The notes beneath the pieces are model-generated. The model did not search any database, was not told the DNA's origin, and worked only from the letters and a program-made list of their open reading frames with translations. The position numbers were made by a program, and so were the translations under genes. DNA of 64,000 nucleotides from Bradyrhizobium sp. CCBAU 53421 (GTDB lineage: Bacteria > Pseudomonadota > Alphaproteobacteria > Rhizobiales > Xanthobacteraceae). Where the stretch lies: assembly GCF_015291625.1 (NCBI RefSeq), contig NZ_CP030047.1, positions 806,001 to 870,000 of the forward strand, written 5' to 3'. Positions 25,060 through 33,900 of this stretch are shown one piece after another; the stretch's first letter is position 1, and every line of letters starts with the position of its first letter.

Positions 25060-25761
25060 TCAAAACTTCTCAACCCAGGGCCGCAATTCCAGCTCCCAGG
25101 TCCAGGCGCTGCGCGGCTGTTGCAGCACGTTCCAGTAGCTCAATGCGATCGCATCGGGATCGAGCATCGAATCCGGGCGGTCGGCGGGCTCGGTGCGCGC
25201 GGCGCTGCGGATGCCGCCGTCGATCACGAAATGCGCGACATGAATGCCCTGCGGCGACAACTCGCGCGCCATGCTCTGCGCCAGTCCGCGCAATGCGAAC
25301 TTGCCCATCGCGAACGGCGCCGATTGCGCGTAGCCCTTCACGCTGGCGGAGGCGCCGGTGAACAGGATCGCGCCTTTCTTGTTGGGCAGCATGCGCTTCG
25401 CCGCCTCTTGCGCCACCAGGAAACCGCCGAACGCCGAGACCGCTATCGCCTGCTCGACCTCGGAAGGGACCAGTTCAACGAACGGACCGCGCGAGCGGCC
25501 GGAGGCGTTATAGACAACGAGATCAGGTGTTCCGATCTCGCGCTCGACCAGGCCGAACAGGCGCTCGACATCCTCCGCCTTGGTGGCATCGCAGGCATAG
25601 GCGCGCGCGCCAGTCTCGTTGCAGAGTGCGCCGAGTTTCTCGATGCTGCGGGCGCCCAGGGCCACGCGAATTCCCTCGCGCGAAAATAGCCGCGTCAACG
25701 AGGCGCTGAGGCCTTCGCCGGCGCCGACGATCAGGGCGATCTTGTACTTTGGAATATCCAT
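25060..25761 (-). CDS. Short-chain dehydrogenase/reductase family protein lacking the catalytic Tyr
   Basis: 233 residues. The N-terminal NAD(P) loop is KIALIVGAGEGLSASLTRLF, a slight variant of TGxxxGxG, and YNASG matches the NNAG position. The active site reads FTGASASVKGYAQSAPFAMGKFALRGLAQSMARE. Where SDRs have Tyr-x-x-x-Lys this protein has Phe-Ala-Met-Gly-Lys, so the proton-donating Tyr is absent while the Lys is kept. It may be a non-catalytic or altered SDR. AAGGAAAGCCCA precedes the ATG at 25761. It is divergent from the acyl-CoA dehydrogenase gene with 35 bases between starts. Confidence 0.88.
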   Translation of the reverse strand: MDIPKYKIALIVGAGEGLSASLTRLFSREGIRVALGARSIEKLGALCNETGARAYACDATKAEDVERLFGLVEREIGTPDLVVYNASGRSRGPFVELVPSEVEQAIAVSAFGGFLVAQEAAKRMLPNKKGAILFTGASASVKGYAQSAPFAMGKFALRGLAQSMARELSPQGIHVAHFVIDGGIRSAARTEPADRPDSMLDPDAIALSYWNVLQQPRSAWTWELELRPWVEKF

Positions 25762-25796
25762 TGGGCTTTCCTTTGCTCGGCCGGAGGAGGATAGTC

Positions 25797-27614
25797 GTGC
25801 CCAAACAAATGAGCACCGAAGCCGGGAATTCAATGCAGCCGCACAAGCAGGATCCGAAACCGTCGTCCACCACCCAGCCGGGCCTGTTGGCGCCCGATAC
25901 GACGGGAATGAATTTCTACCGGGCCGATCCGGCGCTGACCGATCTCCTGAAGCTGCATCTGCCCGAGGCATTGTTCCGCCACATCGAGCCGCATCTCGAC
26001 CGGCTCGGCGGATTGGCCGGCGGCTATCTCGACGAATGCGCGCGGCTTGCCGACCGGCATACGCCGGTGCTGCACCCGCGCGACAAGTTCGGCCGCGACG
26101 TGCAGTACATCGAGTATCATCCGGCCTATCGCGAGATCGAGAAGGCCGCGTTCGGCGAGTTCGGCATTCACGCGCTGTCGATCCGCAAGGGCATCATGGG
26201 CTGGCCCGACAAATATCCTGTGGTGGCCAAGCACGCCTTCACCTTCCTGTTCAATCAGGCCGAATTCGGCATGGGCTGCCCGATCAACGTCACCGACGGT
26301 TGCGCCAAGCTGCTGGCCAATTTCGGCAGCGAGGCGTTGAAGGCGAAATATTTGGACGGACTGACCCAGACCGACATGAGCAGACTGACGCAGGGCGGCC
26401 AGTTCATGACCGAGAAGGAAGGCGGCTCCGACGTCGGCACGCTGACCACGCGCGCCGTGCAGGAGGGCGATCACTGGCGGCTCTATGGCGAGAAGTGGTT
26501 CTGCTCGAACGCCGATGCCAAGGTGGTGATGCTGCTGGCGCGGCCGGAAGGCGCAGGGCCGGGCACAAAGGGCGTCGGCCTGTTCCTGATGCCGCGCTTC
26601 CTCGACGACGGCTCGCAGAACCACTACCGGATCGTGCGGCTGAAGGACAAGCTCGGCACCCGCTCGATGGCGTCGGGCGAGATCAAGTTCGACGGCGCGA
26701 TCGCTTACGCCGTCGGCAAGCTCGACCGCGGCTTCGTGCAGATGGCCGAGATGGTGAACTCGTCGCGGCTGTCCAACGGCGTGAAGTCGACCGCGCTGAT
26801 GCGTCGTGCCTGGCACGATGCCATCACGGTCGCGCGGGGCCGCGTGGTGTTCGGCCAGCGCATCATCGATCTGCCGCTGGCGCGGCGCCAGCTGATGAAG
26901 ATCATGCTGCCGACCGAGCAGGCGTTGTCGATGAGTTTCCTGACCGCCGATGCGCTCGACCGCGCCGAGGCCGGCAGCCAGGATGCCGCAGCACTGCTCC
27001 GTATCCTGACGCCGACCTTGAAATTCCGCGCCACCCGCGATACCCGCAAGGTCTGCGGCGATGCGATGGAGATGCGCGGCGGCATCGGCTACATCGAGGA
27101 ATTCGTCACGCCGCGGCTGCTGCGCGATGCGCATCTCGGCTCGATCTGGGAAGGCACCGGCAACATCGTCGCGATCGATGCGCTGAAGCGCGCGGTCGGA
27201 CGCCATGGCGCCGACGCTGCGCTCGCCGCGGATCTGCATGCACGGCTCGATGACAGCCCGAATGTGCCCGAGGCGTGGCGCAACCGACTGCGCGATCTCG
27301 GCGACCGCGCGATCGCGTTTGCGCGCGAGGTCGCAAGCCGCATTGACAATGAGGGCGATGCGCGGCGCGCCACCAGCCTGCTCTATCATGTCGCAAGCGC
27401 GGTGGCGCTGGCGTGGGAGGGGGGACGCATCCATGAGATGCGCGGCGATGCGCGCCGGCTGCTGCTGTCGCGGATGGTGATCGATCACCGCGTGATGCCG
27501 GGCGATCCGTTCCGGCTTGCGGAAAATACCGTTCAACGCAGGATGACCGAGCACCTGCTCGGCGATCGCACTGTGGGCATGGCCGAGGTTGGCGAATTGC
27601 TATCAGCAGCGTAG
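25797..27614 (+). CDS. Acyl-CoA dehydrogenase family protein
   Basis: 605-residue FAD enzyme, longer than the ~380 residues of classical members, with an extended N-terminus and C-terminus as in FadE5/AidB-like or VLCAD-type proteins. The GTG at 25797 is chosen because GGAGGAGG lies six bases upstream; an ATG at 25809 is in frame. Motifs: MTEKEGGSDVGTL (flavin-binding 'T.P.aGSD'), WFCSNADAKV, and ATRDTRKVCGDAMEMRGGIGYIEEFVTPRLLRDA with the AidB-like R..GG.GY. An adh gene follows 53 bases on. The substrate is unknown. Confidence 0.9.
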   Translation: MPKQMSTEAGNSMQPHKQDPKPSSTTQPGLLAPDTTGMNFYRADPALTDLLKLHLPEALFRHIEPHLDRLGGLAGGYLDECARLADRHTPVLHPRDKFGRDVQYIEYHPAYREIEKAAFGEFGIHALSIRKGIMGWPDKYPVVAKHAFTFLFNQAEFGMGCPINVTDGCAKLLANFGSEALKAKYLDGLTQTDMSRLTQGGQFMTEKEGGSDVGTLTTRAVQEGDHWRLYGEKWFCSNADAKVVMLLARPEGAGPGTKGVGLFLMPRFLDDGSQNHYRIVRLKDKLGTRSMASGEIKFDGAIAYAVGKLDRGFVQMAEMVNSSRLSNGVKSTALMRRAWHDAITVARGRVVFGQRIIDLPLARRQLMKIMLPTEQALSMSFLTADALDRAEAGSQDAAALLRILTPTLKFRATRDTRKVCGDAMEMRGGIGYIEEFVTPRLLRDAHLGSIWEGTGNIVAIDALKRAVGRHGADAALAADLHARLDDSPNVPEAWRNRLRDLGDRAIAFAREVASRIDNEGDARRATSLLYHVASAVALAWEGGRIHEMRGDARRLLLSRMVIDHRVMPGDPFRLAENTVQRRMTEHLLGDRTVGMAEVGELLSAA

Positions 27615-27667
27615 TCTGCCGCGCGAGCGCACCGTTCAAACAATCAAAAACGTCAAGGGAGACCCCG

Positions 27668-28756
27668 ATGAAGGCCGCCGTCCTGCATGAAGTCAATCAG
27701 CCGCTGGTGATCGAGGATGTCAGCGTGCCCAATCCGGGGCCGCGCGAGGTCCTGATCCGCACCGCGGTCGCGGGGCTCTGCCATTCCGATCTGCACTTCA
27801 TGGAAGGGCTTTATCCGCACCCTCTGCCGGCGGTGCTCGGCCATGAATCGGCCGGTGTGGTCGAGAAGGTCGGCTCCGACGTCAACTACGTGAAGCCCGG
27901 CGATCACGTCGTCACGTGTCTCTCGGTATTTTGCGGCACCTGCGACAATTGCACCACGGGCCGCACCGTGCTGTGCACCGACACCACGGTGAAGATGCTG
28001 CCCGGCGCCTCCAACCGCCTGTCGTGGGGCCGGAAGGAGAAGCTCAACCAGTTCCTCAACCTGTCGTCTTTTGCCGAGCAGATGCTGGTGCACGAGAACG
28101 CCATCGTGAAGATCAAGAAGGAGATGCCGCTCGATCTCGCCGCGCTGATCGGCTGCGGCGTCATCACCGGCTACGGCGCCGTGGTGAACACCGCGAAGGT
28201 GACCGCCGGCGAGACCGTGGCTGTGATCGGCTGCGGCGGCGTCGGCATGGCCGCGATCAACGGCGCGCAGATCGCCGGCGCCGGCCGCATCATCGCGATC
28301 GACACCAATCCGGCGAAGCTGCAACTCGCGACCAAGCTCGGGGCCACCGACATCGTCGATCCCGCGCGCGGCGACGTCGTGCAGCAGGTACGCGAACTCA
28401 CCGGCGGCGGCGTGCAGCACTCGTTCGAGGTGCTCGGCCGCAAGGACACCGCCGAGCAGGCCTTCGCCATGCTGGCGGCAGGTGGCACCGCGACCATCGT
28501 CGGCATGATCCCGTTCGGCCAGAAAATCGAGCTGCACGGCTTCGACTTCCTGCGCGAGCGCCGCATCCAGGGCTCGTCGATGGGCTCCAACCACTTCCGC
28601 GTCGACATGCCGCGCCTCGTCGATTTCTACATGCGCGGCAAGCTGCATCTCGAGGACTGGATCTCGGCCAAGCTGAAGCTTAGTGAGATCAACGAAGGCT
28701 TTGCCAACATGAAAGCCGGCAAGACGCTGCGCAGCGTGATCATGTTCGATAGCTAG
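27668..28756 (+). CDS. Zinc-dependent alcohol dehydrogenase (class III-like MDR)
   Basis: 362-residue medium-chain dehydrogenase. Catalytic zinc ligands are in GLCHSDLHFMEG (Cys) and GHESAGVVE (His-Glu). The structural zinc lobe is CGTCDNCTTGRTVLC with all four cysteines. The NAD fold is VAVIGCGGVGMAAINGAQIAGAGRIIAID, with Asp favouring NAD. It resembles the 'Zn-dependent alcohol dehydrogenase' group that includes mycothiol- and glutathione-independent aldehyde enzymes. AAGGGAGACCCCG precedes the ATG. It is likely in one transcript with the upstream acyl-CoA dehydrogenase. Confidence 0.93.
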   Translation: MKAAVLHEVNQPLVIEDVSVPNPGPREVLIRTAVAGLCHSDLHFMEGLYPHPLPAVLGHESAGVVEKVGSDVNYVKPGDHVVTCLSVFCGTCDNCTTGRTVLCTDTTVKMLPGASNRLSWGRKEKLNQFLNLSSFAEQMLVHENAIVKIKKEMPLDLAALIGCGVITGYGAVVNTAKVTAGETVAVIGCGGVGMAAINGAQIAGAGRIIAIDTNPAKLQLATKLGATDIVDPARGDVVQQVRELTGGGVQHSFEVLGRKDTAEQAFAMLAAGGTATIVGMIPFGQKIELHGFDFLRERRIQGSSMGSNHFRVDMPRLVDFYMRGKLHLEDWISAKLKLSEINEGFANMKAGKTLRSVIMFDS

Positions 28757-28761
28757 CCCAG

Positions 28762-28872
28762 TCGTCGTCGCCCGGCTTGACCGGGCGACCCAGTACGCCG
28801 AGGCGGGAGTCGTGTGAATCAACTGCCACCGCGGAGTACTGGATGCCCCGCATGAAGCGGGCCATGACAGCG
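28762..28872. repeat. Dispersed palindromic repeat, family G (CCCGGCTTGACCGGG.. GTACTGG)
   Basis: GTCGCCCGGCTTGACCGGGC at the left followed by CCAGTAC; GTACTGG then GCCCCGCATGAAGCGGGC at the right. It is built like the other families: two small hairpins flanking an inverted inner pair. One copy in the window. Confidence 0.78.
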
Positions 28873-28898
28873 GAGGGTGACGCTGCGAACGTTACCCC

Positions 28899-29252
28899 TC
28901 ACCGCGCGACGTGCGCGGACACCGCGAGCCATTTGCCGTTCTGCCGCGCCCAGCAGTCGGTGTAGCGGCCGTGCGCGCTCTCACCGTCTGCGGTGGTGTA
29001 GCTGGTCTGGGCGTGGATGATGGCGAAATCGCCGAGGATGCGGATCTTGACGTCCTCGGCCTTCAGTCCCCTGATTTTCACCGGGATCGCCGTCTGTTTC
29101 AGGAAGGCGGCGCGGTCGACCAGGCTCTTGTCGGGATTGGTGCAGTAGAAGTCCTGCGCCAGGATTTCGTCGAAGCGCTTGACGTCGCAGTTTTGGACCG
29201 AGTCGACGTAGTCCTTGTTGAGTTTTGTCAGCTCTTCGAGATCGTTGCTCAT
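28899..29252 (-). CDS. SnoaL-like / DUF4440 nuclear transport factor 2-fold protein
   Basis: 117 residues with the cone-shaped NTF2-like pattern: N-terminal helix DLEELTKLNKDYVDSVQNCDVKRFDEILAQDFYCTNPDKSLVDRAAFLKQ, then strands DVKIRILGDFAIIHAQTSYTTADGESAHGRYTDCWARQNGKWLAVSAHV. This domain hosts small isomerases, dehydratases and many orphan proteins. GGAGGAACA precedes the ATG. It is flanked on both sides by dispersed repeats, so it is probably a single-gene transcript. Confidence 0.85.
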   Translation of the reverse strand: MSNDLEELTKLNKDYVDSVQNCDVKRFDEILAQDFYCTNPDKSLVDRAAFLKQTAIPVKIRGLKAEDVKIRILGDFAIIHAQTSYTTADGESAHGRYTDCWARQNGKWLAVSAHVAR

Positions 29253-29310
29253 TGTTCCTCCCGGTTGCTGTTGTTCGTCATTGCTGCGCGACTAGCAGCG
29301 CTCTCGACCC

Positions 29311-29415
29311 GTCATCCTGAGGTGCGAGCGGAGCGAGCCTCGAAGGATGAATCGGCCACAGACGGGCCGTCGACCCTTCGAGACGCGCGCAAGGGCGCGC
29401 TCCTCAGGGTGACGG
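29311..29415. repeat. Dispersed palindromic repeat, family C
   Basis: GTCATCCTGAGGTGCGAGC at the left and GCGCTCCTCAGGGTGAC at the right, inner CTCGAAGGATG / CCCTTCGAGACGCG. It fills half the gap between the SnoaL-like gene and the amidase. Confidence 0.88.
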
Positions 29416-29459
29416 CGATAGAGTTAGGTGCCCTTCGTCGCTCTGCAATGATCGCTCAC

Positions 29460-30932
29460 TCAATCGTCGAACATCTTCGGCGGCACGAAGCCGCCGAATT
29501 CGCGCTCGATCAGCTCGGCGAGCTTGAGCGGTGTGCGGTCCTCGAGCCAGGGGCCGACGATCTGCACGCCGATCGGCAATCCGTCCGGCGCAAAGCCGGT
29601 CGGGATCGCGGTCGAAGGCAGGCCGGGCAGGGTCGCGATGCCGGGCCAGGCGAGCTGGTCAGTGTAGACGTGCGGCTCACCGTCGATCAGGATTTTGCGC
29701 TGCTCCTGGTCGGGTGAGTGATCGTGTGGATAGGCCGGCGTCGGCATGATCGGGCAGATCACAGCGTCGAACGATTTGAACAGCTCGCGCCATTGCGCAC
29801 GCAGCCGGGCGCGGCCGCCGTCGGCGATCACCCAGTCGCGATGGCTGAGCGCGATGCCGCGCAGCCGCTCGGCTTGCAGGCTGGTATCGCCGGCCGGCAG
29901 CGCGGCTGCCGCGGCGCAGGCGCCGGCATAGACCTCCGGCGGGAAGGTCGCCGCGAGGAACGACAGCAGGATCCGCATGTAAAGCCGCGAGGACGCGGCG
30001 AAGTCCGGCAGCAGCGGGCTCGAGCGCGACACCTTCGCGCCGGCCTTGTCGAGATTGCTGGCGAGCTTGTCGATGCTTCCCCGGATCACCTTGTCGGTCG
30101 GCATCACCGGATCGCTGTCGATCACGAGGATGCGGAAATCCTTCAAGGCGGTGTGGCGCGCCACCGGCAGGTCCAGCCGGTAGGCCTTGCCCGCTTCGAG
30201 CGGATCGGGGCCGGCCATCACGTCGAGCACGAGGGAGAGGTCGGCCGCGCCGCGCGCCATCGGGCCGATCACGGAAAGATCGCGATCGAACGGCAGCGGC
30301 GGCAGCGGCGGCGGAGTGTGGCCGCGCGACGGCAGCAGCGCGAAGGTCGGCTTGTGCGCATAGATGCCGCAGTGGAATCCCGGCACGCGCAGCGAGCCGC
30401 CGATGTCGGAGCCGAGCGACAATGCGCCGTAGCCCGCGGCGAGCGCCGCCGACGATCCGCCGGACGAGCCGCCCGGCGTGCGGCCGAGGTCGTAGGGGTT
30501 GTTGGTAGTGCCGTAGATCTCGTTGTAGCTCTGCCAGTCGGCGAGCGCGACCGGCACGTTGGTCTTGCCGAGGATGACGCCGCCGGCGTCCTTCACCCGC
30601 GTAATCGAGAGCGCGTCCTCAGCGGGCACGAAATCCTTCTGCGGCGGGAAACCCCAGGTGGTCGGCAATCCCGCGACGTTGAAGGATTCCTTCACCGTCA
30701 TGGGAATGCCGAGCAGCGGCTTGTGCTCGCCGCGCGCGATCGCGGCATCCGCGGCACGGGCCGCAGCAAGGCCGCGCTCGAAATCGCGCACGCAGACCGC
30801 GTTGACCTTGCCGTCGTGACGCTCGATGCGGCCGATCGCGTCTTCGGCGAGCTCGACGGCGGAGACCTGCTTGTTGCGGAGGGCTTTCGACAGTTCGACG
30901 GCGGTCTTGAAACTGTATTGCGATTTGGCCAC
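29460..30932 (-). CDS. Amidase signature family hydrolase
   Basis: 490 residues with the complete triad: Lys81 (MTVKESFN), the GGSSGGSS loop at 154-161 and nucleophile Ser180 (SDIGGSLRVP). The GTG at 30932 (reading Val-Ala-Lys-Ser-Gln...) is preferred over an ATG at 31031 because AGGGAGCACGCC lies just upstream and the resulting N-terminus (AKSQYSFKTAVELSKALRN) is the family start. Unlike the amidase at 5813 it has no small partner gene. It is a single gene; the substrate is unknown. Confidence 0.92.
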   Translation of the reverse strand: MAKSQYSFKTAVELSKALRNKQVSAVELAEDAIGRIERHDGKVNAVCVRDFERGLAAARAADAAIARGEHKPLLGIPMTVKESFNVAGLPTTWGFPPQKDFVPAEDALSITRVKDAGGVILGKTNVPVALADWQSYNEIYGTTNNPYDLGRTPGGSSGGSSAALAAGYGALSLGSDIGGSLRVPGFHCGIYAHKPTFALLPSRGHTPPPLPPLPFDRDLSVIGPMARGAADLSLVLDVMAGPDPLEAGKAYRLDLPVARHTALKDFRILVIDSDPVMPTDKVIRGSIDKLASNLDKAGAKVSRSSPLLPDFAASSRLYMRILLSFLAATFPPEVYAGACAAAAALPAGDTSLQAERLRGIALSHRDWVIADGGRARLRAQWRELFKSFDAVICPIMPTPAYPHDHSPDQEQRKILIDGEPHVYTDQLAWPGIATLPGLPSTAIPTGFAPDGLPIGVQIVGPWLEDRTPLKLAELIEREFGGFVPPKMFDD

Positions 30933-31081
30933 GGCGTGCTCCCTGATTTTGGCGGCGATCATGCGCAGAATGGAGCGGGCGGGCAAGACTGGCTTGATCG
31001 CAATTGCGCCGGCGCGCAACCGCGACGTCACCGATCGCCTAACGCGATCGTGATCGTCGGGTTCGGCCGATGGACACGCGC

Positions 31082-31948
31082 CTAGTAGGGCGTACTTCGC
31101 GCCGACAGATGCGCCATCGGATTGATGGGGCCGCTCGCGCTGGCGCGCTCGCTGCTCTCTTTGGTCCCGGGTACCGGGAAAGCGTATCCGATGATGGTCT
31201 TGACGACGAGCCGGTCGGATGCCCGTGTCAGGCCGTAGCCGACGCCGAAGTCGATGTCGACATCACCGACCTTGAAGTCGGTCACCGCGAACAACGTGTG
31301 CTGCTGCTCGGCAAGCGGGCTGAAGGCACCGATCTTGCCGAAATCGGCATAGTATTCGAGCCCGACATATACATCGTCCTTCAGCTTGCGCGCCACGCGC
31401 GCGGCGGGCGCGAAATCCGCTTCGCCATATCGGCCAAAGCCGACGTCGACGATCGGGTTGACGATGAATTCATAGTCCGCGTTGCGTACGCCGATGATCG
31501 GTCGGATTTCCAGACCCCAGCGGGTCTGCGCGAACTTCGGCATCTCGTAGCTCAGCTCGAAATTGATGCCGTAGAACAGGTTGCGCTTGTCGGCATTCGG
31601 CGAGACGAACACCGTGCGCAGCTTGAAGGCGTCGGACAGGAATTGCCGGTCCTGCACGGCAAACGGCAGATAGAGCCCGAGCTCCCACCAGTCGGTCATG
31701 CCATAGGCAAATTCCGGCGTGCCGTTGAGACTGTGGTTGGACGGAAAGCCGCCGGGGAAGGGCGGATCCTTCTGGCCGATGCCGACATAGTTGAGATGCT
31801 GCTGGACCGTGAGCTGGCCGACCGCCGCGATGCCGGCATTGTAGACCTGGATCTCGTCGGTCGCTCGTGCACGGCTGCTGTATCCGACGGCGGCGAGCGC
31901 AATCAGCGCCGCGCCGGCGGCATCTCGACATTGGCGTCGGGATCGCAT
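31082..31948 (-). CDS. Putative outer-membrane beta-barrel protein (MetA-pathway/transporter-like)
   Basis: 288 residues. The ATG at 31948 has GGTGAGG six bases upstream; the signal peptide MRSRRQCRDAAGAALIALAAVGYSSRARA is cleaved near residue 29. The rest alternates short strands ending in aromatic residues (FAYGMTDWWELGLYLPFAV, LFYGINFELSYEM, DVYVGLEYYADFGKIG, DIDFGVGYGLTRASDRLVVKTIIGYAF), as expected of an outer-membrane barrel of the Phenol_MetA_deg-like type. It follows mbfA by 16 bases and is probably co-transcribed from the Irr-controlled promoter. A role in metal export across the outer membrane is only a guess. Confidence 0.75.
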   Translation of the reverse strand: MRSRRQCRDAAGAALIALAAVGYSSRARATDEIQVYNAGIAAVGQLTVQQHLNYVGIGQKDPPFPGGFPSNHSLNGTPEFAYGMTDWWELGLYLPFAVQDRQFLSDAFKLRTVFVSPNADKRNLFYGINFELSYEMPKFAQTRWGLEIRPIIGVRNADYEFIVNPIVDVGFGRYGEADFAPAARVARKLKDDVYVGLEYYADFGKIGAFSPLAEQQHTLFAVTDFKVGDVDIDFGVGYGLTRASDRLVVKTIIGYAFPVPGTKESSERASASGPINPMAHLSARSTPY

Positions 31949-31964
31949 CGGTGACCTCACCGTC

Positions 31965-32936
31965 CTACGCCGCGCCGATCAGGATGCCGACCGCGAGCAC
32001 GATCGCGCCGCCGAGCACGATCTGGAACACCGCCTGCAGGAACGGCGTGTCCATGTAGCGCGAGCGGATGAAGGCGATCGCCCACAATTCGAAGAACACC
32101 ACGATCCCGGCGATCGCGGTCGCGATCCAGAATGCGTTCGGCCAGGCGTCGGGCACCAGATAGGGAATGGTGTGGCCGAGGCCACCGAGCGTCGTCATCA
32201 ATCCGCAGGTCAGGCCGCGCAGCCAGGGTGAGCCGCGGCCGGTCAGCGAGCCGTCGTCGGACAGCGCTTCGGCAAAGCCCATGCTGATGCCGGCGCCGAT
32301 CGATGCGGCGAGGCCGACCAGAAACGTCTGCCAGTTGTGATGCGTGGCGAAGGCGGCGGCGAACAGCGGCGCCAGGGTCGAGACCGAGCCGTCCATCAAT
32401 CCGGCGAGGCCCGGCTGCACATATTGCAGCACGAACATCCGCCGCCGCGTGCGGTCTTCCTCGGCGCGCACATCGGGCTTGAGTATCTCGCCGGTCAGGC
32501 GGACCGCGAGCTTCTCGTGACCCTTCTCCTCCTCGGCGAGATCGCCGAGCAGGCGGCGCACACCGACATCCTCGGCTTTCTCGGCGGCCTTGGCGTAGAA
32601 GCGCTCGGCCTCCAGCTCCATGGTCTCGACTTCCTTGCGGATGGTGTCGAGCGGCAGGTTCTTGGTCAGCCAGATCGGACGCCGGCGCAGAAAGCCTTTG
32701 ACGTCCTCGCGCCGGATCGGCGGCAGATGCGGACCGAAGCGCTGCTCATAGGTTTCGAGCAGCCGGTGGCGATGGCCGCGTTCCTCTTCGGCCATCTCCT
32801 CAAAGATCTTCGCGGTATCAGGATAGCGTTCGGTGAGATCCTCGGCGAAGGACATGTAGATGCGGCTGTCCTCCTCCTCGGAGGCAATCGCGACCGCCAG
32901 CACCTCGCGCTCGGTCAGATCGGCGAAATTCTTCAC
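31965..32936 (-). CDS. mbfA: Membrane-bound ferritin / iron exporter MbfA
   Basis: 323 residues. An N-terminal ferritin-like di-iron domain (about 1-165) carries repeated E..xH motifs ([56 protein letters not shown]). A C-terminal VIT1/CCC1-type membrane domain follows ([23 protein letters not shown] and four more hydrophobic segments). In Bradyrhizobium japonicum and Agrobacterium, MbfA exports iron and protects against iron and peroxide stress; the gene is repressed by Irr under low iron. A perfect Irr operator lies 30 bases upstream, supporting the same role. The start is the GTG at 32936. Confidence 0.95.
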   Translation of the reverse strand: MKNFADLTEREVLAVAIASEEEDSRIYMSFAEDLTERYPDTAKIFEEMAEEERGHRHRLLETYEQRFGPHLPPIRREDVKGFLRRRPIWLTKNLPLDTIRKEVETMELEAERFYAKAAEKAEDVGVRRLLGDLAEEEKGHEKLAVRLTGEILKPDVRAEEDRTRRRMFVLQYVQPGLAGLMDGSVSTLAPLFAAAFATHHNWQTFLVGLAASIGAGISMGFAEALSDDGSLTGRGSPWLRGLTCGLMTTLGGLGHTIPYLVPDAWPNAFWIATAIAGIVVFFELWAIAFIRSRYMDTPFLQAVFQIVLGGAIVLAVGILIGAA

Positions 32937-32957
32937 GGCGACGCTTTCTTTACCCGA

Positions 32958-32985
32958 TTTAGAATTAGAATAATTCTAATATTAG
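32958..32985 (-). promoter_or_regulatory. Iron control element (Irr box) upstream of mbfA
   Basis: Core TTAGAA-TAA-TTCTAA at 32965-32979 is a perfect dyad matching the Irr ICE motif. An additional TTTAGAA lies to its left and CTAATATTAG overlaps its right edge. It is centred about 36 bases before the mbfA GTG. Confidence 0.88.
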
Positions 32986-33047
32986 CTCGTCAGGCCGAGG
33001 TCAATCCTGGGTGGGCGCGTCTCGGCCCGTTCGTGATCAAGTTCAGG

Positions 33048-33072
33048 GGAACCAGGCTGTGCTACGTCCGTT
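33048..33072 (+). promoter_or_regulatory. EcfG-type general stress promoter
   Basis: GGAAC, 16 bases, CGTT: exact match to the alphaproteobacterial EcfG (PhyR-NepR-EcfG) consensus. The -10 CGTT ends 29 bases before the ATG at 33102, giving a leader of roughly 20-25 bases with GAGAGGATGCC as RBS. Confidence 0.78.
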
Positions 33073-33101
33073 CGAGTTCCTGCTGTTCACGAGAGGATGC
33101 C

Positions 33102-33824
33102 ATGGACACCGTCAAATACCGCCTGAACGACGCGCGACTGGCGCCGCGGCGGACGAAACTCGAGATTCCGGGCTGGGCCGGCAACCGTGAGCCGCGCACC
33201 GATGGCTCGCGCGAGCAGGTCTGGCATTGCGTGCCGTTCTCGGAAGGCGCGCAATATGGGATCGAGCTGTTCTATCCCTATGATTTCGAGCTGCACGTCA
33301 CCACGAAGGACGGAAGGGTACAACTCGACGCCGATTGGGGTGAGCCGCCGGACAGCGGCGTGCAGTGGCCGCCGTTCCGGAATTTCGGCGACGTGTTCTA
33401 CACTTACCAGATATTGCTCGATCTCAAGGTCGAGAAGGGCATGGCGATTCGTACCGAACCGCATCCGCGCTTCTACACCGATCGCACCGACACCGTGCCG
33501 ATCGCCGTTCCGGCGCTCGTGCGCAATTGGTGGCCGATGATGTTCTTCACGGTGTTCAAGGCGCCGGCGGAAGGGCGCACTCACATTTTCCGGCCGAACG
33601 AGCCGTTCGCCCAGATCATCGTGATTCCCGAGGAAGCGAACTTTCAGCTCGAGCAGATGGGCGAGGAGGAGGCCGCCGAACGCGAATTGCAGGCGCGCCG
33701 CATCTACAACAATCGGCCCAAACTGGCCGCCGGAACGGAATGGACGTCGTCATCGGACACGGTGTTCGACGGCACATATCGCCATCTGCACCGCGCCGCG
33801 AAGGAGAAGGCGCGCCAGGACTAA
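33102..33824 (+). CDS. Conserved hypothetical protein, DUF6065-like layout, EcfG-driven
   Basis: 240 residues, soluble, no signal peptide. The middle reads GIELFYPYDFELHVTTKDGRVQLDADWG, then EKGMAIRTEPHPRFYTDRTDTVPIAVPALVRNWWPMMFFTVFKAP, then HIFRPNEPFAQIIVIPEE. This order (polar strand, 'RTEP' turn, Trp-rich segment, 'G.PFAQ.I..P') recalls DUF6065 proteins, whose function is unknown; the match is by eye. The C-terminal 60 residues are charged and helical (EQMGEEEAAERELQARRIYNNRP). The exact EcfG promoter suggests it belongs to the general stress response. Its stop is followed by the terminator of the convergent His-rich gene. Confidence 0.85.
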   Translation: MDTVKYRLNDARLAPRRTKLEIPGWAGNREPRTDGSREQVWHCVPFSEGAQYGIELFYPYDFELHVTTKDGRVQLDADWGEPPDSGVQWPPFRNFGDVFYTYQILLDLKVEKGMAIRTEPHPRFYTDRTDTVPIAVPALVRNWWPMMFFTVFKAPAEGRTHIFRPNEPFAQIIVIPEEANFQLEQMGEEEAAERELQARRIYNNRPKLAAGTEWTSSSDTVFDGTYRHLHRAAKEKARQD

Positions 33825-33845
33825 GACGGCGCCGCATCATGGTCG

Positions 33846-33875
33846 AAAAACACAAACGGGGCCCGTGGGCCCCGT
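33846..33875 (-). terminator. Rho-independent terminator of the His-rich gene
   Basis: On the minus strand: ACGGGGCC-CACG-GGCCCCGT stem-loop followed by TTGTGTTTTT. It lies 26 bases after the stop of the gene at 33901-34272. Confidence 0.85.
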
Positions 33876-33900
33876 CGTCGCATCACCAAAGTGCCATCGC

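Noticed and set aside
25830-27554. 574-codon open minus-strand frame inside the acyl-CoA dehydrogenase gene
   Set aside because: Composition is Arg/His/Gln-rich and without domains; the plus-strand protein matches a family over its full length.
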